A program made the position numbers and the translations under genes. Shown here in pieces: positions 36,436-44,328 of a stretch of DNA of 64,000 nt. The first letter of the stretch is position 1. The number at the start of each line of letters is the position of its first letter. The notes beneath the pieces are model-generated. The model saw only the letters and a list, made by a program, of their open reading frames with translations, searched no databases and had not been told where the DNA came from. The stretch spans positions 111,260 to 175,259 of the forward strand of contig DAISXY010000009.1 of NCBI GenBank assembly GCA_036825615.1, in the 5' to 3' direction. The DNA is from JAICXG01 sp036825615 (lineage in GTDB: Bacteria; Verrucomicrobiota; Verrucomicrobiia; Chthoniobacterales; UBA10450).

Positions 36436-36717
36436 GTGTGAATTTTCCTTTCCTGTTAGTCGGTTTCGCCGCGCGGCCGACTTGGGGTGAGTCCACCCGG
36501 AGCGCAGCAATTCGCATATAGACGATACTTATAACGCTATCGTTCGCGCAAGAGAATTGTGCGGAGGGAGCACAAATTCATAAAGCCGCTGTCATCCAAC
36601 GATCATCTTCGCCCCGCAGTCGCCGCAAGCAGCTCGAGCCTCCGCGCGACCGCAAAAGAGTGCGTTTCGCCTCGAATTGCTCGCTTAGATTAATTCGATT
36701 ACTTCGCTGCGCGGCAC

Positions 36718-37194
36718 ATGAGAAAAATTAACGTCGACCGGCTCGAGGAATACCAATGGAGTTCGCCAAAGAAAAAATTCCGCGGCGCCGGCAAAGAGCT
36801 CTCCGAGGCCCTCGGCTGGGACCCGCAGGGCGACTCGCGGGCGCGCCATCCCTTTGCCATCGAAATCCTGCGCATCCCACCCGGCCAGACGCCATACCCG
36901 TATCACTCGCACTCCGCACAATGGGAATTTTACCACGTCATTTCCGGCCACGGCATCGTCCGCGATGAATCCGGCCCCACGCCCGTGGCCGCGGGCGATG
37001 CTTTCATCTTTGGTCCAGGCGAGGCCCACCAGTTCTTCAACCAAAGCGGGGAAGACTTCATCCTTTACGTCGTGGCCGATAATCCGATCGGCGAATCCTG
37101 CTATTATCCCGACAGCAAAAAATGGCTGGTGCGTTCACCCGAGCGCAGACTTTTGCGCGGCGAGGGGCTCGATTATTTCGACGGCGAAGAATGA
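36718..37194 (+). CDS. cupin-domain protein
   Basis: 158 residues. Cupin motif 1 is HSHSAQWEFYHVISGHG (His, His, Glu metal ligands spaced as usual) and motif 2 is PGEAHQFFNQSGEDF with the fourth ligand His. One double-stranded beta-helix, probably metal-binding. It lies 140 bp before the cytochrome oxidase genes in the same direction. Substrate unknown; many such cupins act on small sugars or acids. Confidence 0.85.
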   Translation: MRKINVDRLEEYQWSSPKKKFRGAGKELSEALGWDPQGDSRARHPFAIEILRIPPGQTPYPYHSHSAQWEFYHVISGHGIVRDESGPTPVAAGDAFIFGPGEAHQFFNQSGEDFILYVVADNPIGESCYYPDSKKWLVRSPERRLLRGEGLDYFDGEE

Positions 37195-37334
37195 AGAGAG
37201 GCAACGGCGGCTTGAAGGCCGCCCGGTTCCGGCGGAACCCAGAAATCCCTGACCAACGCCGCCGTCTGGCAGCTGCCCCTCGTTGCAAAAACCTCCGCGC
37301 AGCCAGGGCGCGAAGTGCGATGGAGTTGTAAAGA

Positions 37335-37985
37335 ATGACCGACCTTGCCGTTGAGCACGTTCTTGCCGAGCAATTTGACGACCTCGACCAGCAGCACGAA
37401 GCGGCCAAGCTCGGGATGTGGATTTTCCTCGCCACCGAGGTGCTCTTCTTCGGTGGCCTTTTTCTCGGCTACACCGTTTATCGCTACCTCTATCCCTCCA
37501 CCTGGGCGGCCGCGAGCCGGCACACCGAGATCATTCTCGGCGGGACCAACACCGCGATCCTGCTTTTCAGCAGTACGCTGATGGCGCTGGCAGTGCGCGC
37601 TTCTCAGCTCGAGAAGCGCAAGCATCTCATCTGGCTCCTCCTTGGAACGGCGCTCTTTGGGATGATCTTTCTCGGGGTCAAGGGTTACGAGTATTACAAG
37701 GACTATGTCGACCATGTCTTTCCAGGTCCAACTTTCCAGTGGCATGAGGCTGACCCGCACGCGGCGGAATTATTTTTCTGGATCTACTACGCCATGACCG
37801 GCCTGCACGCGATCCATGTCACGATCGGCGTCGGAGTCATGCTCGTGCTGGCCGTGCTCGCCTCGATGCGACGTTTCGAGAATGGCAATTACATGACGAT
37901 CGAGATCGCCGGACTCTACTGGCATTTCGTCGATATCGTGTGGGTGTTTCTGTTCCCGCTCCTCTACATGGCGGGACATAGGTGA
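37335..37985 (+). CDS. cytochrome c oxidase subunit III-like protein
   Basis: 216 residues, five membrane helices. AAKLGMWIFLATEVLFFGG is the typical opening of subunit III; GVKGYEYYKDYVDHVFPG, YYAMTGLHAIHVTIGV and IAGLYWHFVDIVWVFLFPLLY are the conserved loops and last helix. Part of a heme-copper (caa3-type) terminal oxidase. Subunits I and II are not in the window, so this is a detached or second subunit III/IV pair. Confidence 0.92.
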   Translation: MTDLAVEHVLAEQFDDLDQQHEAAKLGMWIFLATEVLFFGGLFLGYTVYRYLYPSTWAAASRHTEIILGGTNTAILLFSSTLMALAVRASQLEKRKHLIWLLLGTALFGMIFLGVKGYEYYKDYVDHVFPGPTFQWHEADPHAAELFFWIYYAMTGLHAIHVTIGVGVMLVLAVLASMRRFENGNYMTIEIAGLYWHFVDIVWVFLFPLLYMAGHR

Positions 37986-38015
37986 AGCAACAATGACGAA
38001 CCTGGACTTGCGAGC

Positions 38016-38306
38016 ATGACCCATTCACCCAGGCTTTATTGGTTCAATTGCCTCGCTCTCATGCTCCTGCTTGGGGCCACCTGGGGTATTGGCTATATCA
38101 ATTTTGGTCCGTTCAATCTCGTCATCGCACTCGCGATCTCGATCACGAAGACGATCCTTATCGCCCTCTTCTTCATGCACATAAAGGGCAGCAGCCGCAT
38201 GTTGCGCCTTGCCGCCTGCGTCGGCGTGGTCTGGTGGATGATCATGCTCGTCCTCACGATCGCCGATTATCACAGCCGCGGCTGGATCAAGAATCCAAAA
38301 TACTGA
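38016..38306 (+). CDS. cytochrome c oxidase subunit IV-like small protein
   Basis: 96 residues, three helices. SITKTILIALFFMHIKGSSR is the hallmark of the prokaryotic subunit IV (caa3) family. 30 bp after the subunit III gene, so cotranscribed. Confidence 0.88.
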   Translation: MTHSPRLYWFNCLALMLLLGATWGIGYINFGPFNLVIALAISITKTILIALFFMHIKGSSRMLRLAACVGVVWWMIMLVLTIADYHSRGWIKNPKY

Positions 38307-38387
38307 GCGGCGCGCTCTTCTGCGCTGCCGGCCCGGGAAATATTTTCGAAACCAATTCCCCCTCCGCTCACGATCCTTTCATGATTG

Positions 38388-38762
38388 ATGGCAGCGGTCG
38401 GACGGAAAACATGGGCGATTGCGGAAGGGTGGATTCCAGCCTGGAGCCATGGACCGCAACCCGAACTGCTGAGCCATGAAACCGCCTGTATCCTGAACAC
38501 CAACGATCGGGACGCGCAGGTTGAGATCACCATTTACTTCAGCGATCGCGATCCGGTCGGGCCTTATAAACTCACCGTCCCCGCCCGGCGGACCCTCCAT
38601 CAGCGCTTTAATGACTTGAAAGACCCCGAGCCAATCCCCAAGGCCACCAACTACGCCAGTGTGATTGTCTCCGATGTGCCCATTGTCGTGCAACACACCC
38701 GGCTCGACTCCCGGCAGTCCGACAACGCTTTGCTCAGCACGATCGCATTTCCTGCGGACTAA
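38388..38762 (+). CDS. sensory rhodopsin transducer-like (ASRT family) protein
   Basis: 124 residues from the ATG at 38388. The family is recognisable along the whole length: KTWAIAEGWIPAWS, SHETACILNTNDRDAQVEIT, FSDRDPVGPYKLTVPARRT, HQRFNDLKDPEPIP and PIVVQHTRLDSRQ. The founding member couples to Anabaena sensory rhodopsin, but most homologues occur without rhodopsin and are thought to bind small molecules. No rhodopsin is in the window. It sits between oxidase subunits and a TPP enzyme, so a role linked to a metabolite of that pathway is a guess. Confidence 0.9.
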   Translation: MAAVGRKTWAIAEGWIPAWSHGPQPELLSHETACILNTNDRDAQVEITIYFSDRDPVGPYKLTVPARRTLHQRFNDLKDPEPIPKATNYASVIVSDVPIVVQHTRLDSRQSDNALLSTIAFPAD

Positions 38763-38806
38763 CGAACATGTCTCTCAGCTCCTGATTATAACTCTCAATT
38801 TCTTTT

Positions 38807-40597
38807 ATGGCTGACTTAGTAGCCGACTTTCTCATCAAACGGATCAACGAGTGGGGTATCACTCGCATTTACGGGTTCCCGGGCGACGGCATCAACGGGA
38901 TTATCGGCGCAATCGATCGCGCGGGCGACAAGGTCGATTACGTCCAGGTGCGCCACGAGGAAATGGCGGCCTTCATGGCTTGCGCGCACGCCAAGTTCAC
39001 TGGCGAAGTCGGCATCTGTCTCGCGACTTCCGGGCCGGGCGCGATCCATCTCTTGAACGGCCTTTATGACGCGAAGATGGATCATCAACCGGTCGTCGCG
39101 ATCATCGGGCAATCGGCCCGGGCGGCGATGGGCGGTGATTTCCAGCAGGAGGTCGATCTTATCTCCCTCTTTAAAGACGTCGCGCACGAATACGTGCACA
39201 TGGCGACCGTCCCCGCTCAGGTCCGGCATCTGGTCGACCGCGCGATCCGCATCGCCAAAGCCGAGCGCACCGTCACCTGCATCATTTTCCCTAACGATCT
39301 CCAGGAATTAGACGCGGTCGAAACTCCCCCGCGCAAACACAGCACTATCCATTCCGGGATCAGCTATTCGACCCCGCGAGTCATTCCCACGGATGCCGAC
39401 CTGCGGCGCGCGGCCGACATTCTCAACTCCGGAAAAAAAGTCGCGATGCTCGTTGGCGCCGGCTGCCTCGGCGCGGCCGATGAGGTGATGGAAGTGGCCG
39501 AGCTGCTCGGCGCGGGCGTGGCCAAGGCATTGTTAGGCAAAGCCGTTCTGCCCGATGCGCTGCCCTACTGCACCGGCCCGATCGGATTGTTAGGCAGCAA
39601 ACCGAGCTGGGACATGATGATGGAATGCGACACCCTCCTCATGGTCGGCTCCAGTTTTCCCTATTCGGAATTTCTCCCGAAAGAAGGCGCGGCCCGCGGG
39701 GTGCAGATCGACATCGATCCCAAGATCATCAACATCCGTTACCCGATGGAATTGAGTCTCGTCGGCGACAGCGCCGAAACCTTGCGCGCGCTCGCCCCCC
39801 TGCTCGAGCGCAAGACCGACCGGTCCTGGCGCGAGAAGATCGAGGGCTGGCTCAAAGATTGGTGGGAAGTGCTCGAAGCGCGCGCCATGAACAGCGCGAA
39901 CCCGATCAATCCCGAGCGCGTTTTTTGGGAATTGTCCTCGCGCCTGCCCGACAACTGCATTCTCTCGTCCGACTCCGGTTCGTCCGCGAACTGGTTCGCG
40001 CGCGACCTCAAGGTCCGCCGTGGAATGATGGCCTCGCTCTCCGGGAATCTGGCGACGATGGGACCGGGCGTGCCTTATGCGATCGCGGCAAAATTCGCCT
40101 GGCCCGACCGGCCGGTCATCGCCCTCGTCGGCGATGGCGCGATGTTGATGAACGGAATCAACGGCCTCATCACGATCGCGCATTACTGGAAGGAATGGAG
40201 CGATCCGCGGCTCATCGTGATGGTGCTGGCGAATCGCGACCTCAATCAGGTCACCTGGGAGCAGCGCATCATGACCGGCGATCCGAAATATGTCTGCTCG
40301 CAGACCGTGCCCGAGTTTGCCTTTGCTGGTTACGCCGAATTACTCGGCCTGCGCGGGATTCGCGTCGAGAAGCCGGAGCAAATCGCTTCCGCCTGGGAGG
40401 AGGCGCTCGCTTCCGATCGCCCGGTAGTTTATGAGGCGTTGACCGATCCCGAGGTGCCGACCCTGCCGCCGCACATCACTTTTGAAGAGGCGGAAAATTT
40501 TGTGAAGTCGATCGTCAAAGGCGATCCCGACCCGGGCGGAATGATCCGCGGCGCTTTCAAAGACGCGATCGAAAGTTTCATCCCGCACAAGAAGTGA
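38807..40597 (+). CDS. thiamine-pyrophosphate-dependent enzyme (pyruvate oxidase / acetolactate synthase type)
   Basis: 596 residues. Order of domains: N-terminal PYR domain with the catalytic Glu in VRHEEMAAFMACAHAKFTG and ATSGPGAIHLLNGLYDAK; central domain about residues 195-335 (ILNSGKKVAMLVGAGCLGAA); C-terminal PP domain with the TPP/Mg motif GDGAMLMNGINGLITIAHYW...NRDLNQ. Closest in pattern to pyruvate oxidase-like proteins, which oxidatively decarboxylate pyruvate to acetate and pass electrons to quinone or oxygen. Substrate not proven. It carries one CCTAACGA and two TTGTTAGGC sequences. Confidence 0.9.
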   Translation: MADLVADFLIKRINEWGITRIYGFPGDGINGIIGAIDRAGDKVDYVQVRHEEMAAFMACAHAKFTGEVGICLATSGPGAIHLLNGLYDAKMDHQPVVAIIGQSARAAMGGDFQQEVDLISLFKDVAHEYVHMATVPAQVRHLVDRAIRIAKAERTVTCIIFPNDLQELDAVETPPRKHSTIHSGISYSTPRVIPTDADLRRAADILNSGKKVAMLVGAGCLGAADEVMEVAELLGAGVAKALLGKAVLPDALPYCTGPIGLLGSKPSWDMMMECDTLLMVGSSFPYSEFLPKEGAARGVQIDIDPKIINIRYPMELSLVGDSAETLRALAPLLERKTDRSWREKIEGWLKDWWEVLEARAMNSANPINPERVFWELSSRLPDNCILSSDSGSSANWFARDLKVRRGMMASLSGNLATMGPGVPYAIAAKFAWPDRPVIALVGDGAMLMNGINGLITIAHYWKEWSDPRLIVMVLANRDLNQVTWEQRIMTGDPKYVCSQTVPEFAFAGYAELLGLRGIRVEKPEQIASAWEEALASDRPVVYEALTDPEVPTLPPHITFEEAENFVKSIVKGDPDPGGMIRGAFKDAIESFIPHKK

Positions 40598-40614
40598 CGC
40601 CGATGCCCCTGCTC

Positions 40615-40766
40615 CGGGTAGCGCACGCGTCTCGCGTGCTGGCGAGGGCGTCTCGCCGTTGCGAACTTTTCGTTAGGCTCCCGTATCTCTCTCCTGTCTG
40701 TTTGTTTCGAGAAGTTCGTCGCCGCGAGACGCGTCGACCAGCACACGGGACGTGTGCGCTACCCGG
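40615..40766. repeat. 150-bp inverted-repeat element, copy A
   Basis: Ends form a 29-bp imperfect terminal inverted repeat: 40615-40643 (CCGGGTAGCGCACGCGTCTC...) against 40738-40766. Each arm also contains its own small palindrome. No ORF. It ends 3 bp before the ATG of the next gene, so it must contain that gene's translation signals. Copy B is at 43366-43515. Looks like a MITE or REP-type repeat. Confidence 0.8.
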
Positions 40767-40769
40767 ACG

Positions 40770-41864
40770 ATGACTGCCACGCCGATCGAGAAACTCGAGG
40801 TGTCGGCTTACCGCATTCCGACTGATCAACCCGAGTCCGATGGCACCTATGAGTGGGACAGCACCACCCTCGTGATCGTCGAAGCCGAAGCCGGCGGCCT
40901 TCACTCGTTAGGCTACACCTATGCCGACGAATCGACCGCGAAACTGATCGATTCGCATCTCAAACGAATCGTCCTCGGCCACGACGCGCTGTCGCCTAAC
41001 GACGCTTTCGTCGCCATGGTCCGCTCGATCCGCAACCTCGGCCGCCCGGGGATTGCTTCGATGGCGATTTCGGCGGTCGATACCACCCTCTGGGATTTGA
41101 AAGCGAGGCTCCTCGGTTTGCCACTCGTCAAGCTATTCGGCCAGGTGCGGGAAACGATGCCGCTCTACGGCAGCGGCGGATTCACTTCCTATTCCAATGA
41201 GCGGTTGCAGGAACAACTCAGCAACTGGGTGGAAGAGGGAATCCCCCGGGTGAAGATGAAAATCGGTCGTGATGCCAAAGCCGATCCGGAGCGCGTCGCC
41301 GCCGCCCGCGAAGCGATCGGCGACGAGGCCGAACTGTTCGTCGATGCCAACGGCGGCTACTCGCGCAAACAGGCGCTCGACCTCAGTTACGTTTTCTCCG
41401 AGCTGGAGGTGAGCTGGTTTGAAGAACCAGTCTCCTCCGATGACCTCGAAGGTTTGCGCCTGATGCGCGACGACGGCCCGCCGGGAATGGATATCGCCGC
41501 GGGCGAGTACGGTTACGATGTCACTTATTTCCAGCGCATGCTGACCGCGGGCGCGGTCGACGTCTTGCAAGCCGACGCCACCCGCTGCGGCGGTTACACC
41601 GGTTTCCTGCAAGCCGCGACGCTCTGCGAAGCGCATCACATTCCCCTCTCCTCTCATTGTGCCCCGGCCCTCCATCTCCCGGTGGGTTGCGCCGCGCGCC
41701 CGTTCCGGCACGCCGAGTATTTTCACGATCACCTCCGCATCGAGAGGATGTTTTTCGAAGGAATCACTCAGCCTAACGACGGCGCGCTCCAGCCCGATCT
41801 CTCGAAGCCAGGCAACGGTCTCACCTTGAAACGAGATGAGGCGAAGAAATATGAGATCTTATAA
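40770..41864 (+). CDS. enolase-superfamily enzyme (mandelate racemase / muconate-lactonizing type)
   Basis: 364 residues from the ATG at 40770; an upstream in-frame ATG lies inside the repeat. Capping domain first, then a TIM barrel with the K-x-K pair (RVKMKIGRDAKAD), the three metal carboxylates in FVDANGG, WFEEPV and AGEYGYD, and the late His in SSHCAPALH. This is the MR/MLE pattern for acid-sugar dehydratases, racemases or cycloisomerases. Exact substrate unknown; the neighbouring gluconate-dehydrogenase-like genes suggest sugar acids. Confidence 0.9.
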   Translation: MTATPIEKLEVSAYRIPTDQPESDGTYEWDSTTLVIVEAEAGGLHSLGYTYADESTAKLIDSHLKRIVLGHDALSPNDAFVAMVRSIRNLGRPGIASMAISAVDTTLWDLKARLLGLPLVKLFGQVRETMPLYGSGGFTSYSNERLQEQLSNWVEEGIPRVKMKIGRDAKADPERVAAAREAIGDEAELFVDANGGYSRKQALDLSYVFSELEVSWFEEPVSSDDLEGLRLMRDDGPPGMDIAAGEYGYDVTYFQRMLTAGAVDVLQADATRCGGYTGFLQAATLCEAHHIPLSSHCAPALHLPVGCAARPFRHAEYFHDHLRIERMFFEGITQPNDGALQPDLSKPGNGLTLKRDEAKKYEIL

Positions 41865-42077
41865 TCTCTCGGCCTCTTGCTCGATCGCTTCGATCATGAG
41901 CGTATCGATCATCTCGACATGGTCGTCTTCCCGGGTGACGAAGATTCGCCGCCCCGAAGGGGTGAGGAGAGCAAAATCGCGGTGCGGGACGGCGATGCGT
42001 GTTCCACTCGGCATGCGAATCGTGAACGGGACAAAGGGCGCCCGGTTCATCGCGTCGCGGATTCCTTCAATGCTCAC
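41859..42077 (-). CDS. small conserved hypothetical protein with VPHRDF motif (copy 2)
   Basis: 72 residues. MSIEGIRDAMNRAPFVPFTI, then SGTRIAVPHRDFALLTPSGR and a C-terminal beta-strand/helix (VEMIDTLMIEAIEQEAERL). Paralogue of the 72-aa protein at 1148-1366. Its stop overlaps the stop of the enolase-superfamily gene, so the two are convergent. Function unknown. Confidence 0.75.
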   Translation of the reverse strand: MSIEGIRDAMNRAPFVPFTIRMPSGTRIAVPHRDFALLTPSGRRIFVTREDDHVEMIDTLMIEAIEQEAERL

Positions 42078-42131
42078 GCCCCATTCTATAACAGTGCGTC
42101 GGGAAGGCGCAACCGGCCGCCAAACGAATGG

Positions 42132-42260
42132 ATGAACCTTTCGCTGTGGTGCCTGGCAAGCTGGTGGGGTCTTTTCGCCGGCGCGGCGCTGATCATCGGT
42201 GCGGCCGCCGGTTATCTCTTTCCAACATTTCTAAAGCCCTCTCGAGCGCAGCGGGAATGA
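42132..42260 (+). CDS. short single-helix membrane ORF, possible ZIP-transporter fragment
   Basis: 42 residues, ATG start. WGLFAGAALIIGAAAGYLF resembles the first helix of ZIP-family metal transporters, after which the frame ends with a short basic tail. Either a truncated relic or a real small membrane peptide. Weak evidence. Confidence 0.35.
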   Translation: MNLSLWCLASWWGLFAGAALIIGAAAGYLFPTFLKPSRAQRE

Positions 42261-42318
42261 AAAAGGCCGGACGCTTTCTCGGCGCGCTTGTTTCTACGAA
42301 ATCAGGAACCTGACGAGG

Positions 42319-43332
42319 ATGAATGCCCTAACGAAAAGCATTCGCAAGATTGCTTCCCCGAAGAAGACTGGCAATTGGCCGGACAAGTTGTTCGACAAAT
42401 TGCTCCCCAAGAAACTGGCGGAGGAAGCCCGCGCGGCCGAAGCGCACATCCGCGAAGGTCGCTTCCAGCGCAGCCTCGCCTTCCTCGCCGGGACCTCCAG
42501 CGTCCTCGCCGGGGCGGAAGTCGCCTACGAACATTATCGTGGCAGCTACGGACAACAGATCATGTACACGCCCGTCGCGCTCGGCGCCGCGATGACAATC
42601 GCGGGAATCTGGGGCGCCTTCAGCAAACGCGCCGCGCGCACCGTCCTGCGCTGGACCTCGGCGATCACGTTGCTCGATGGACTGGTTGGTTTTTGTTTTC
42701 ACGTCCGCGGCATCGCGCGCAAACCCGGCGGCTGGCGGCTTCCGGTCGCGAACATCATCATGGGGCCGCCGATTTTCGCGCCCCTCCTTTTCGGCGTAAG
42801 CGCCTATCTCGGGTTGGTCGCTTCTTTTCTCCGCCCCGAGGAGGCGCCGGAAATCCCGCTCCGCTCGCCGAAGGCGCGTTTGCTTTCGCTGACCTCGGAG
42901 GAAATCGCCGCGCAACATCCCTGGACGATCGGTTTGCGCGAAGGCCGGTTTCAAAAGCATCTCGCAGTCGCGACCATCGTCGGCACGTTTTGCAGCGGCG
43001 CGGAGGCGCTCTATTCGCATTACAAAAATAACTTCCGCTACCTCGCGCAATGGACGCCCATCATTATCACGCCGCTGCTGATGGGTGCGGCCGCCGGCTC
43101 GATCGTTAGTCCAAGGATCGCGCGCACCTGGCTGCCGGCGATGTCGGTGCTCGCGATCGCGGATGGCGCCGTCGGATTTTTTTATCATGCGCGCGGCGTT
43201 GTCAGGCGGCCGGCGGGATTAAAAAAGCCGCTCTATAACATCGTATATGGCCCGCCGATTTTCGCGCCGCTCCTCTTCGCGGCCTGCGGCACGATCGGCC
43301 TGCTCGCAAGCCTGATGCGGAGGGAACGATGA
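42319..43332 (+). CDS. internally duplicated membrane protein
   Basis: 337 residues, preceded by GACGAGG. Two halves of about 130 residues repeat the same pattern: REGRFQRSLAFLAG / REGRFQKHLAVATI, AEVAYEHYRGSY / AEALYSHYKNNF, YTPVALGAAM / WTPIIITPLL, GLVGFCFHVRGI / GAVGFFYHARGV, and NIIMGPPIFAPLLFG / NIVYGPPIFAPLLFA. Each half has about four hydrophobic helices and a conserved FH/YH-x-RG in a loop. No known domain. It precedes the gluconate-dehydrogenase-like genes and may anchor or accept electrons from them; the paired histidines would be candidate haem ligands, but that is inference. Confidence 0.85.
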   Translation: MNALTKSIRKIASPKKTGNWPDKLFDKLLPKKLAEEARAAEAHIREGRFQRSLAFLAGTSSVLAGAEVAYEHYRGSYGQQIMYTPVALGAAMTIAGIWGAFSKRAARTVLRWTSAITLLDGLVGFCFHVRGIARKPGGWRLPVANIIMGPPIFAPLLFGVSAYLGLVASFLRPEEAPEIPLRSPKARLLSLTSEEIAAQHPWTIGLREGRFQKHLAVATIVGTFCSGAEALYSHYKNNFRYLAQWTPIIITPLLMGAAAGSIVSPRIARTWLPAMSVLAIADGAVGFFYHARGVVRRPAGLKKPLYNIVYGPPIFAPLLFAACGTIGLLASLMRRER

Positions 43333-43365
43333 CGCTGTTTTGGCTTGGCGAATGCCGGAGCGGAT

Positions 43366-43515
43366 CGGGTAGCGCACACGTCTCGTGTGCCGGCGACGCT
43401 GTTTCAGCGTCGCGGACTTTGCGAAACGTCGGTGCTGTTCGTGACGCTCAGATCTCAGGGAAGTTCGTCGCGGTGGAACACCGCGACCAGCACGCGAGAC
43501 GCGTGCGCTACCCGG
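43366..43515. repeat. 150-bp inverted-repeat element, copy B
   Basis: Arms 43366-43393 (CGGGTAGCGCACACGTCTCG...) and 43487-43515 are inverted copies, and are nearly identical to the arms of copy A at 40615-40766. The interior is less similar. It separates the membrane-protein gene from the gluconate-dehydrogenase subunit 3 gene; translation across it yields meaningless RDACATR-like peptides. Confidence 0.8.
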
Positions 43516-43545
43516 AACCTGGCGCTCCTCACCCGGAGTTTAATC

Positions 43546-44328
43546 ATGCCTAACGAGAAGCAAACCGCAGCGCGCGAGCGCCTCCCGCTGGACCCACATA
43601 CAGGTCAGCCGCTGCCGCCACGCGCCCAGCCTGGTTATTACCCGGGCTTTAGCACGCTCTCGCAGCAGAAATTCTGGGACGCGGCGACCCGCGAAGTCGT
43701 GCGCAAGCGGGTCGAAGAAATCCCGCCGATTCGCTTTTTCACTCCCGAGGAAGCGCGCGTGATGGAAGCAGTTTGCGATCACCTCCTTCCGCAGGACGAT
43801 CGCGATGCGGCACATCGCATCCCGATTCTTCCCTTCATCGACGAGCGCCTCCACGAGAAGCGCACGCCCGGTTATCGCTTTGAAGTGATGCCGCCCGACG
43901 GCGAGGCCTACCGCCTCGGTTTGCAGGCGATCGAGCAGATGTCGCGCACCGCTCACGGCCGAAATTTTCTCGAGCTTTCCTGGCGTGAACAGGACGTGTT
44001 GCTCAAATCGATTCACGACGCCAAGCCATTGCCGGGCGCGGAGGAAATCTGGGCGCGAATGCCGATCCACCGTTACTGCGGACTGCTCGTGCAGGATTGC
44101 GTGGAAATGTATTACGCCCATCCGTGGGCCTGGGACGAGATCGGCTTTGGCGGCCCGGCTTATCCGCGCGCTTACATCCGGCTCGAGGGCGGCCAACCCG
44201 AGCCGTGGGAAGTTCCGGAAAAACGCTACGAGTGGCTCGCGCCTAACGACGCCGTCTCCGATCCGACGACGGAGGAAATCGCGGCGCACAAGGACCACCC
44301 GCCAGCCGGCCAGGGAGGGACGCATTGA
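43546..44328 (+). CDS. gluconate 2-dehydrogenase subunit 3 family protein
   Basis: 260 residues from the ATG at 43546 (MPNEKQTAARERL); the longer upstream frame is translated repeat. IRFFTPEEARVMEAVCDHLLP is the family opening, followed by PFIDERLHEK, FLELSWREQDVLLKSIHDAK and DCVEMYYAHPWAWDEIGFGG. The family is the small subunit that pairs with a GMC-type flavoprotein, usually exported; I do not see a clear Tat signal here. Its TGA overlaps the TTG start of the flavoprotein gene. Confidence 0.88.
   Translation: MPNEKQTAARERLPLDPHTGQPLPPRAQPGYYPGFSTLSQQKFWDAATREVVRKRVEEIPPIRFFTPEEARVMEAVCDHLLPQDDRDAAHRIPILPFIDERLHEKRTPGYRFEVMPPDGEAYRLGLQAIEQMSRTAHGRNFLELSWREQDVLLKSIHDAKPLPGAEEIWARMPIHRYCGLLVQDCVEMYYAHPWAWDEIGFGGPAYPRAYIRLEGGQPEPWEVPEKRYEWLAPNDAVSDPTTEEIAAHKDHPPAGQGGTH

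Noticed and set aside
38388..38762. Microbial rhodopsin signalling operon
   Set aside because: Only the transducer homologue is present; no seven-helix rhodopsin in the window.
40615..43515. Insertion sequence at the inverted-repeat elements
   Set aside because: About 150 bp long with no transposase ORF; best described as a non-autonomous repeat.
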